A stretch of 58,604 nucleotides of DNA from NCBI GenBank assembly GCA_903892355.1, contig CAITIE010000003.1:1-58604 (forward strand), given 5' to 3'. Numbering within the stretch: position 1 is the stretch's first letter; every line of letters begins with the position of its first letter. This stretch comes from an uncultured Pirellula sp. Lineage in GTDB: Bacteria > Planctomycetota > Planctomycetia > Pirellulales > Pirellulaceae. The position numbers were made by a program, and so were the translations under genes. Shown here piece after piece: positions 9,062 through 15,726 of the stretch. Under the pieces are notes generated by a model, which was not told the DNA's origin, did no database searches, and saw only the letters and a list, made by a program, of their open reading frames with translations.

Positions 9062-10297
9062 TCAACGAGCTGCACGATTGCACAGAAATGCAACCACAGC
9101 GGTGAAACCATGCACAAGATTCTGCTCATCAACTGGCCCGAACTCTCCCGCCGCAAAAAACCCGCAAAGAGGCAAACTTGGAAAGTAACACTCAACCACC
9201 TTTGCATCATGCCCGGAGTCTCCGAACATCCGCGCCCCTCGCCCGTTGCAACTGAATAGGATCCCAGCGACCGGTTCCATACCGCTGGTGCGTGCTCTTG
9301 ACGTCAATTGTTTTAGATCGGCGTCTGCCGCAGTGTCATCGAGCAAGTGGAAGCGGACGGTTTGGCCAACTTTCATCCGATCTGCAACTTGGATGGTTTT
9401 CGTTTCTTGGTCGATTCCTGTGATGTTTCGAATCAAAAACTCTCCGTGTGAGAAAGTCTCCGAGTATTCGGAGATGGCTCGGCCGATCAACAGCAACCGC
9501 ATCGCCATTTCCCGCTCGCGATTAGGCAGCACGTGAAACATATCTCTCAATTGCTCCAAAGCCGGCTTACCTCCCAAGGAAACAATGGAACGATCTCGAA
9601 CCTCGGTCACGATCATAGGCTCGCCAATCGGCCGAGAACCTTGACTGACCACTGCAGACCACTCCACCGAATCGGGCAACAACAGACCGATAGCGCCACT
9701 GGTCACCAAACGATCCCCGAGAAACATCATCGACGGCGTAGCCTCACCACCTCGACGGGCCATGCGACTGATGTTGCCACCGAAAACCCTTGCTGGACGT
9801 TCATCGATCGGAGCCAACGCTTCCAGGGAAGAGTAGAGCATATCAGCGGAAAAGGTGAACGGACAAGCGACTGTTAACAGACCACCGCATGCGATAGCAT
9901 CTCGATGAACATCCTCATCGAGCCCCATCACGGACCAACCGTCGGGGGTCTCGACGCACTCCATGCTGAATGCCCTCGCGGCACCCCGCATCTCTCCGAG
10001 CAACAATACGCTGGCCGCGACACCATGTTCCACCTCCTGTGCTGTCCCAACAATGCTATCGACAACACCTCCAAACAGAATCGCATCGCCAACCATCGGT
10101 CTTAGTACAGTCTCGATCAATCGCTCGGCATCCGCGGGTAACAAGGCATCGTCACGAATAAACACGATCGCGATGTCTGGAGCCATCCCTAGCGATTCTT
10201 TTGCAGTACTCATCGCATCGCGCACAGCATCGCGTATAGCCTCGTGATGCGACGAAGCATTTGCCGGACCGATCGATAGCGAAGCACTAGCTTTCAT
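9062..10297 (-). CDS. FIST sensory domain protein
   Basis: A 411-residue protein with no signal peptide or membrane helix. It matches the FIST_N plus FIST_C arrangement: the N-terminal half has DIAIVFIRDDALL and ILFGGVVDSIVGTAQEVEHGVAASVLLL, and the C-terminal half has VAGILFSCNGRGARMFG followed by PLCGFFAAGEFGPV, which is the characteristic FIST_C ending. FIST domains are proposed small-ligand (possibly amino-acid) sensors in signal transduction; here no output domain is attached. A good ribosome-binding site (AAGGAG) lies 9 nt before the ATG. It is the last gene of the six-gene operon and starts 17 bp after the pseudo-receiver, suggesting the two act together (inference). Confidence 0.9.
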   Translation of the reverse strand: MKASASLSIGPANASSHHEAIRDAVRDAMSTAKESLGMAPDIAIVFIRDDALLPADAERLIETVLRPMVGDAILFGGVVDSIVGTAQEVEHGVAASVLLLGEMRGAARAFSMECVETPDGWSVMGLDEDVHRDAIACGGLLTVACPFTFSADMLYSSLEALAPIDERPARVFGGNISRMARRGGEATPSMMFLGDRLVTSGAIGLLLPDSVEWSAVVSQGSRPIGEPMIVTEVRDRSIVSLGGKPALEQLRDMFHVLPNREREMAMRLLLIGRAISEYSETFSHGEFLIRNITGIDQETKTIQVADRMKVGQTVRFHLLDDTAADADLKQLTSRARTSGMEPVAGILFSCNGRGARMFGDSGHDAKVVECYFPSLPLCGFFAAGEFGPVDEQNLVHGFTAVVAFLCNRAAR

Positions 10298-10306
10298 GCC
10301 CTACAA

Positions 10307-10312
10307 CTCCTT
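10307..10312 (-). promoter_or_regulatory. Ribosome-binding site of the FIST gene
   Basis: AAGGAG on the minus strand, 9 nt before ATG 10297. It fixes the start of the FIST gene and overlaps the region just after the pseudo-receiver stop codon. Confidence 0.7.
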
Positions 10313-10314
10313 AG

Positions 10315-10680
10315 TCACTGATGCGGATTAGGTTCGACTGCAAGGATGCGTGCCATGTCACGATCAAACTGACCACGCGTAAGCACGACATCCGCACCGG
10401 CACGCTGTGCGTTCTCGAGAGCCTCTACATCGACGTGTGCGCCGTACGCCACCACAAGTAACGCCGGGTAGTCGTTCTTCAAAGCACCGATAACATCATT
10501 GAGGTCGACCGACTTGAGGGACAAATCCAAAACGGCGATTTTAAGCTCGTCCGAAGGAATGCTTCGTTCTCGCAACGCATCGACATTGCGCACAACGATC
10601 AACTCATTCCCGCCTTGCCGAACCACAGAGCTGACCCTGGATTGAAACATCAAGTCGCTGCTAAAAAAAACTATCTTCAT
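10315..10680 (-). CDS. Degenerate response-regulator receiver-like protein
   Basis: A stand-alone 121-residue domain with the alternating beta/alpha pattern of a CheY-like receiver: MKIVFFSSD as strand 1, IAVLDLSL as strand 3 with the candidate phospho-acceptor D52, LLVVAYGAH as strand 4 and ADVVLTRGQF as strand 5. Key positions are altered: only one acidic residue (D9) remains in the usual acidic pair, the Ser/Thr switch after strand 4 is not evident, and the invariant Lys after strand 5 is Arg. It may therefore be a pseudo-receiver that does not switch by phosphorylation. It lies between the PII gene (87 bp upstream) and FIST (17 bp downstream); no histidine kinase is nearby. ATG 10680 is chosen because it opens strand 1. 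Confidence 0.75.
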   Translation of the reverse strand: MKIVFFSSDLMFQSRVSSVVRQGGNELIVVRNVDALRERSIPSDELKIAVLDLSLKSVDLNDVIGALKNDYPALLVVAYGAHVDVEALENAQRAGADVVLTRGQFDRDMARILAVEPNPHQ

Positions 10681-10767
10681 GCTATGGATCGCCCTTGCGA
10701 ACATTGAACAGTTGGGCGTTTCGTAGAAATAGCTACCAAGGCGCCCGAGACAACAACGCCGAAAATC

Positions 10768-11115
10768 TCAAACCGCTCCGGGACCGCGACCGCCATCATC
10801 GATCGTGATGGCTTCCTCCATCGGCAGAATAAATATCTTTCCATCCCCGATGCTTCCTTCCATGCCACTTCTCGCAATCGACGTAAGGACCTCGATGGTT
10901 CGGTCCAGAAAGTCATCGTTAACGCAAATCTCCAGCATCACTTTACGAAGCAAATCGATTCGATACTCAACGCCATGGTAAAGAGCCGTGTGGCCTTTCT
11001 GCCGACCGTAGCCTTCCGCGTCGAGCACGGTCATTCGGGTTACCCCGATATGTTGCAATGCATCACGAACCGCTTGCAGCTTGTTCGGCTGTATTACCGC
11101 CATCAACATCTTCAT
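10768..11115 (-). CDS. glnB: PII family nitrogen regulatory protein
   Basis: A 115-residue PII signal protein. The T-loop reads GYGRQKGHTALYHGVEY and keeps Tyr51, the uridylylation site of enterobacterial GlnB; the B-loop-like GSIGDGKIFILP is present and the C-terminus is IDDGGRGPGAV. PII proteins bind ATP/ADP and 2-oxoglutarate and report nitrogen/carbon status. There is no amtB, glnA or glnD next to it; the neighbours are a PTPS-like enzyme and the pseudo-receiver/FIST pair, which is unusual for PII. ATG 11115 gives the conserved MKMLMAVIQPNKL start. Family is certain; modification of Tyr51 here is only an inference. Confidence 0.95.
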   Translation of the reverse strand: MKMLMAVIQPNKLQAVRDALQHIGVTRMTVLDAEGYGRQKGHTALYHGVEYRIDLLRKVMLEICVNDDFLDRTIEVLTSIARSGMEGSIGDGKIFILPMEEAITIDDGGRGPGAV

Positions 11116-11155
11116 GGTACTGACTTTACGATCGAAAATCCCTGAGGCAGTTGGC

Positions 11156-11635
11156 TCAATCGCCACTCGTCGCCGCTTCGAAAGTGGCGACATACACGCC
11201 ATCCTTGGAATCCACGGCCGCTTCCGCAAACGACTCATCCGTCTCCCAAATGCGCACGCGTGTCGCTACGCCGCCAGTACCAGCAAGAATTTTGGGACAG
11301 ACTTCTTCGAGAAGATATTTCGCCATGTTCTCGGCAGTTGGGTTGTACGGCATGATGAACAACCGGCATGGCTTGACCATCCGCAACGCTTCGATCGCGT
11401 TGTCATCCTCATGCGAGACCAAAAAACTGTGGTCCCAATGCTCATCGAGCCAACCTTTGCACCGGGATTTCAGTTCGGAAAAATCCATCACCCTGCCGAC
11501 GGCGTCTTGGGTGTCGCCGGTGACAAAAAAATCGCAAACGTAATTATGCCCGTGGAAGTGCTCGCACTTTCCGCCGTGCTTATAAAGTCGGTGCCCCGCA
11601 CAAAACTTGATGCGGCGCATGATCGTCAAACCCAT
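11156..11635 (-). CDS. 6-pyruvoyl/6-carboxy-tetrahydropterin synthase family enzyme
   Basis: A 159-residue T-fold enzyme of the PTPS/QueD family, acting on dihydroneopterin triphosphate. The zinc site is visible as H15 (FCAGHRL) and H28/H30 in CEHFHGHNY, where C24 is the catalytic cysteine; DHSFLV and the WETDESF substrate-anchoring glutamate are also present. It could make 6-carboxytetrahydropterin (queuosine route) or another pterin. No queC/queE/queF neighbours are present. Ftr, which needs a methanopterin cofactor, lies 2.2 kb away, so a role in pterin cofactor supply is conceivable but unproven. It sits 40 bp before PII and 20 bp after the MazG-like gene. Confidence 0.9.
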   Translation of the reverse strand: MGLTIMRRIKFCAGHRLYKHGGKCEHFHGHNYVCDFFVTGDTQDAVGRVMDFSELKSRCKGWLDEHWDHSFLVSHEDDNAIEALRMVKPCRLFIMPYNPTAENMAKYLLEEVCPKILAGTGGVATRVRIWETDESFAEAAVDSKDGVYVATFEAATSGD

Positions 11636-11655
11636 CGCGTAGTTCCTTTGATCGG

Positions 11656-12096
11656 TTATGGAACGCTCGAATCGCCAAGGTGCGAGTCCCGAGCCTCGCT
11701 GCCTGCATCAACCTCTTCGGTTGCGTTGACAACAGGATCGTTCGCATCGGCGTTTAACTTCGGATTGTTGCGGTGACGATCCCGATCTCGCAGGGTCTTT
11801 TTCTCGAGATTTGCCACCATGGCCGATTGCAAGTCGACGCCGGTTTGATTCGCGAGGCAGACCAAGACAAACAGGATGTCCGCCATTTCATCCGACAGAT
11901 TGTAGGCCGCATCCGACTTTTTAAAGCTCTGGTCGCCGAAAGTTCTCGCGAAAATCCGAGACAACTCCCCGACTTCCTCCATCAATACGGCCAAGTTGGT
12001 CAGCTCGGAGAAGTAACGCACCCCGATGGATTGGATCCATGCGTCAACCGTGGATTGAAGCTCCCGTAACGACAGCTCCCGATCCACATCGCTCAT
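11656..12096 (-). CDS. MazG-like nucleotide pyrophosphohydrolase
   Basis: A 146-residue all-alpha NTP pyrophosphohydrolase. The Mg-binding motif is seen as MEEVGELSRI followed by DEMADILFVLV (EExxE ... ExxD), typical of small MazG/dUTPase-like proteins that hydrolyse non-canonical nucleoside triphosphates. The C-terminal 50 residues are low-complexity and probably disordered. ATG 12096 is used because the frame upstream overlaps the DUF2203 gene. It starts 13 bp after the DUF2203 stop and ends 20 bp before the PTPS-like gene, so translational coupling in one operon is likely. Confidence 0.88.
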   Translation of the reverse strand: MSDVDRELSLRELQSTVDAWIQSIGVRYFSELTNLAVLMEEVGELSRIFARTFGDQSFKKSDAAYNLSDEMADILFVLVCLANQTGVDLQSAMVANLEKKTLRDRDRHRNNPKLNADANDPVVNATEEVDAGSEARDSHLGDSSVP

Positions 12097-12109
12097 GACG
12101 CCACCTCGC

Positions 12110-12544
12110 TCATGTAGACATTCCTGCCTCAAACCGCCGGCGGTCGGCAGTCGATTCGTTGGCCCAGTGGAACTCGGAGACATCGCTCTGTTCCATCTGC
12201 CAAGTGAAGAATGCGGGGGCATCATCGATCACCGTAGGGAAATCGACAATCCCCTCATGGGCGGAACGCAGGATCACCCCCAATTGCTCCAACTCGCTAA
12301 TGTAATCCTCCAGGTGTGCTGTCTCGACCTTCAGATCGTTCTGAATTTCGACGATCTCTTGGTCGTATACCTTGAACTTCGAGTTCCCTTGATGGTTCCG
12401 GAGCATCCGGCGAAGATTGGATCGTCGTTCGGTCAATTCGCGGTGCGACAGCGAAATGTCGGTCACGATCAAGCGCAACAACGGCAACATCGAGCGGGCT
12501 TGCTCGATCGAAAAGACGGTTTGTGGGGTTGCTTTCGCGCTCAT
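12110..12544 (-). CDS. DUF2203 domain protein
   Basis: A 144-residue protein with the DUF2203 pattern: VFSIEQARSMLPLLRLIVTD at the start, a helical middle, then DYISELEQLGVILRSAHEGIVDFPTVID and the C-terminal WQMEQSDVSEFHWANE (the usual form is W...ge..i.yWH). The function of the family is unknown. It is the first gene of the six-gene operon. ATG 12544 (MSAKATPQTVFS) is chosen because the longer frame adds only basic, non-conserved sequence. Confidence 0.85.
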   Translation of the reverse strand: MSAKATPQTVFSIEQARSMLPLLRLIVTDISLSHRELTERRSNLRRMLRNHQGNSKFKVYDQEIVEIQNDLKVETAHLEDYISELEQLGVILRSAHEGIVDFPTVIDDAPAFFTWQMEQSDVSEFHWANESTADRRRFEAGMST

Positions 12545-12706
12545 GTGGATCGTCCATCGCTGGAATCGGGATAAGGTCCTAGTGACGATACCGACAACCT
12601 TCGAGTTCGAAAAGTTCACTTCCGTAGTTCGAAAGGGAACTTAGCCCTCTACTTCTATTTTTGCTCGAAATCCTGCCCCTTCAATCTCGAACCGCGGCAA
12701 ACCTGC

Positions 12707-13582
12707 CTACATTAGCTGAAATTTAGCCCCCAAGGTGATCGAAAACTCGTCAAAAACCTGATCGATGAGGTCCGCATCCACCCGATCTAGGCCGCGAACA
12801 GCACCAGCCACCAACGCTAAATCGGCCAGTTGAACGATCCGTCGAATCAATCCGTCCCCCAACTCGTGGCACCGCGTAATGCCTTGGGCCGTGAACATGT
12901 CCTGGCTCGCCCCACAGCGATCCAACGCGAATTCGAAATAGTCCGCCGTCTGCCCCAAATCCCAAGGTGGCAGATCAATCCTCAACTCGCAGGAATCCAA
13001 AATGCGGCGAGGTAGGCCCACCAGCAACTCGTCATCGACCGCGAGGATCAAGCTCCACTTGCCTGGCCGAGTAAGTAGCACGCCTAATGCCTGTAGCGAT
13101 TCTTCCGAAAGCTGCTCGGCGTGATCTAGCAACAACGTAACCCTGCGACCGATGGCGGAAGAGGCCACCAAGAAATCATCGATTTCGCCAAGAACCCTGG
13201 AGAAGCAAGCGGGCACCTGGGACGAAAGCACTTCCTCGATCGACGCATTTACGCCGAGCCAGCGTCGGCATTCGTCGGAAGAAGTCTCTAGAACAGCATT
13301 GCGGACCCGAGTCGCAACGGCCAATGGAGAGGCACCGGCTAAGTCCACCGTGGCGATGCTTTCGGGAGCTTTCGTCAGACGCCGGAGTCGCAGATGCTCG
13401 AGAAAGAGGCTTTTCCCAGCCCCGCTCGGGCCGACCAGCAACCCCAGTTTTCTGCGATGGGTGAGGAGAAATTCACTCCGAGCCAAGGCTTCCTCGACGC
13501 TCCCTGCTACGAAATAGTCGTAGATCGGATTCGGCTTGGCAAAGGGTGACCGCGACAGTTTCCAATGCCTCAGATAGCTCAT
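12707..13582 (-). CDS. ExeA-like AAA ATPase
   Basis: A 291-residue ATPase resembling ExeA/GspA and transposition-type AAA ATPases (AAA_22). The start MSYLRHWKLSRSPFAKPNP is the typical YxxxxGLxxxPFxxxP entry. Walker A is GPSGAGKS (51-58) and Walker B is VTLLLDHAEQL, with D-H-A-E in place of the common DEAQ. Unlike ExeA there is no peptidoglycan-binding C-terminal domain or membrane helix, and no GspB/ExeB partner nearby. It is divergent from the ABC permease (217-bp shared upstream region, no clear sigma-70 promoter found) and 162 bp upstream of the DUF2203 operon. Its partner is unknown. Confidence 0.85.
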   Translation of the reverse strand: MSYLRHWKLSRSPFAKPNPIYDYFVAGSVEEALARSEFLLTHRRKLGLLVGPSGAGKSLFLEHLRLRRLTKAPESIATVDLAGASPLAVATRVRNAVLETSSDECRRWLGVNASIEEVLSSQVPACFSRVLGEIDDFLVASSAIGRRVTLLLDHAEQLSEESLQALGVLLTRPGKWSLILAVDDELLVGLPRRILDSCELRIDLPPWDLGQTADYFEFALDRCGASQDMFTAQGITRCHELGDGLIRRIVQLADLALVAGAVRGLDRVDADLIDQVFDEFSITLGAKFQLM

Positions 13583-13799
13583 AGCGGCTCCTCAAATTGG
13601 TCGAGAACCATCAACAGTTGAGAACCAAACGGCACACAACTCCGTAGTATGTGTTCTCGGCCACGCACGACCGGAATCATCAGCAAATGTAGACTCGAAA
13701 ACCGAGATATTCCTCGTTTTTCGGGGGATTCATTGAAGTTTGACTTCCGACACGATCCGTCATAGGCATTCGTAGAACCGCGGAGTAAACTTTCATCCT

Positions 13800-15644
13800 A
13801 TGATCGGACCGATTTTCCAACGCGAACTAAGCACACTGCCTCGACGGCCCAGGCACTTCATCGCGCGGATTGTTTTCCTGGTCATGCTGTTCGCCATTAT
13901 CTGCACCACTTGGCTACTGTTAGCAGGGGTACAACCGGTCCAAAACGCCGGTGATCTCGCCCGATTCGGGGTGTTGATCTTCCAACTATTAGCCCCTTTC
14001 CAAATGGTGGTGCTGCTGTTCATGGCCGCTTTGGCTGGAACCTCAGCCGTCAGCCACGAAAAGGACAAACAAACGCTAACGCTCTTGCTGATGACCTCGC
14101 TTACGGATGTGGAGGTTGTCGTCGGTAAAATCGGCGCCGGACTTTTAGCAACCATGAACGCCTTCCTCTCCTCGGCCCCGATCGTCTTTCTTCTGCCGAT
14201 CTTGGGCGGTGTGTCGCTCGATCAAGTCATAGCGTGTACGGTGGTGACCGCATGCACGTTGATCGCTAGTTGTTCCCTCGGGGCGACAGTCGCATTCTGG
14301 CGGGAAAAAACTTTTCAAGCGATCGCGGTGACCACGCTATTGATCGCTTTGTGGTTGGCTCTCGGCGAAATCATCGCGGCCGGCATCATCCCCGGTGTTC
14401 CGCGTTCGATCGGCTCCATCATCAGCCCACTTCGGGCGGTCTGGGATATCGCCCAACCCATCCCATCGACCTCCGTCATTTCAGGTCTTGGAGGATCAGG
14501 GAATGCGATCTTGGCCAGCATCTTCATGAGCGCCTTGGCAGGTTTGTTGTCCCTTCTATCCATCGCGAAGCTTCGGGTGTGGAACCCATCCCGCGAACGC
14601 AGAAACGTTGTTGCAGAGTGGGAGGATTCTCCTCAAATGGCGGTCTCGCCGTCGAAGAACTCAACATCTGCCGATACCTCGGCAGCGATCGCACCCAAAG
14701 CGGAACAAGAACGCGTGGTCAAATCATGGAAAAGCCGCGAACCGAGAGCGATGTGGAACAACCCCATCCTCTGGCGCGAGATGATGACCTGGGCCTATGG
14801 CCGAAAAATCCTTTTCATCCGTGTCGCCTACATCTTCTTTTCTCTCCTCATTGGCTTTGGTTTGTACCAAACACTCCAATCGGGGGCCGCATACGCCGAC
14901 TCGGGCTTCCAAGAGCAACTCGTTCCCACGACGGTTTCGCTCTTGGCTCCTTGCTTCGTTCTATCGTTGATCATGATCAACGCTCTCGCGGTCAATTCGA
15001 TCACCAATGAGCGTGACGCCGGAGCTCTCGACTTGCTACTGGTCACAGAAATCACGCCCGGTTCATTCCTCTTTGGAAAAATCCTCGGCGTCCTTTACGC
15101 TACCAAGGAAATGGTCCTGATGCCGATCCTCTTGTGCATCTACCTTTGGTGGGGCGGAGGCTTAACCACCGAAAACTTGGTGTTCACCGTGATCTGCTTG
15201 ATGGTCATGGATATCTTTGTCGCCATGCTCGGCATTCATTGTGGCATGATTTACTACCAAAGTCGCGTCGCGATAGGAACGAGTCTGGGCACCGTTTTCT
15301 TCCTATTCCTTGGGGTTGCGACCTGCATGCTCATCATGCTGATGTTCCGCGGATCCTTTGGCCGCCAACTCGCCCCGTTCTTAATGATCATCTTGGGCGG
15401 CGGAACAGGCCTTTATGTTGCACTCGGGAATCGCAATCCCTCCCCTGCGATCACCGTCACCTCGTTCTTGCTCCCCTTCTTGACCTTTTTCGCAATCACC
15501 AGCTTTATCCTTCGCGATCAAGAACTCACGGTGTTTAGTACCATCACGGTTTCGTACGCGTTTGCAACCGCAGCAATGCTGATCCCGGCACTCAGCGAGT
15601 TCGAGTTCGCGTTTGGTCGCGGTAGGATCGCAGACGAAGAGTAA
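13800..15644 (+). CDS. ABC-2 type transporter permease, internally duplicated
   Basis: A 614-residue polytopic membrane protein. Two related halves are visible: each opens with a cytoplasmic stretch and first helix (IGPIFQRELSTLPRR...FIARIVFLV in half one; NPILWREMMTWAYGRK...IRVAYIFF near residue 320 in half two), then an SHEKDKQTLTLLLMTSLT or TNERDAGALDLLLVTEIT loop, the hallmark of ABC-2 permeases. The linker between halves (about 265-310) is charged. No ABC ATPase gene is adjacent, so the motor subunit must come from elsewhere. The substrate cannot be inferred. It is a monocistronic plus-strand gene converging on the methyltransferase. Confidence 0.88.
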   Translation: MIGPIFQRELSTLPRRPRHFIARIVFLVMLFAIICTTWLLLAGVQPVQNAGDLARFGVLIFQLLAPFQMVVLLFMAALAGTSAVSHEKDKQTLTLLLMTSLTDVEVVVGKIGAGLLATMNAFLSSAPIVFLLPILGGVSLDQVIACTVVTACTLIASCSLGATVAFWREKTFQAIAVTTLLIALWLALGEIIAAGIIPGVPRSIGSIISPLRAVWDIAQPIPSTSVISGLGGSGNAILASIFMSALAGLLSLLSIAKLRVWNPSRERRNVVAEWEDSPQMAVSPSKNSTSADTSAAIAPKAEQERVVKSWKSREPRAMWNNPILWREMMTWAYGRKILFIRVAYIFFSLLIGFGLYQTLQSGAAYADSGFQEQLVPTTVSLLAPCFVLSLIMINALAVNSITNERDAGALDLLLVTEITPGSFLFGKILGVLYATKEMVLMPILLCIYLWWGGGLTTENLVFTVICLMVMDIFVAMLGIHCGMIYYQSRVAIGTSLGTVFFLFLGVATCMLIMLMFRGSFGRQLAPFLMIILGGGTGLYVALGNRNPSPAITVTSFLLPFLTFFAITSFILRDQELTVFSTITVSYAFATAAMLIPALSEFEFAFGRGRIADEE

Positions 15645-15648
15645 CCGC

Positions 15649-15726
15649 GGCAAACCGCTCGATGGCTTGCGAGTAGGTCGCTGTTTGATTAGCAGCTTGC
15701 TATGGGGATTAGCGGTTTGCCTAGGG
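15649..15726. repeat. Intergenic inverted and tandem repeat
   Basis: GGCAAACCGCT at 15649-15659 is inverted as AGCGGTTTGCC at 15711-15721, an 11-bp perfect inverted repeat with a 51-bp loop. Inside and past the right arm lie two adjacent 20-bp units (15687-15706 and 15707-15726), beginning GATTAGC and ending GGG, with 16 of 20 positions identical. It fills the gap between two convergent genes and slightly overlaps the methyltransferase stop. It could be a terminator or a copy of a dispersed element. Confidence 0.6.

Noticed and set aside
15649-15721. Inverted repeat as an IS or MITE with target duplication
   Set aside because: No flanking direct target duplication and no transposase-like sequence could be seen.
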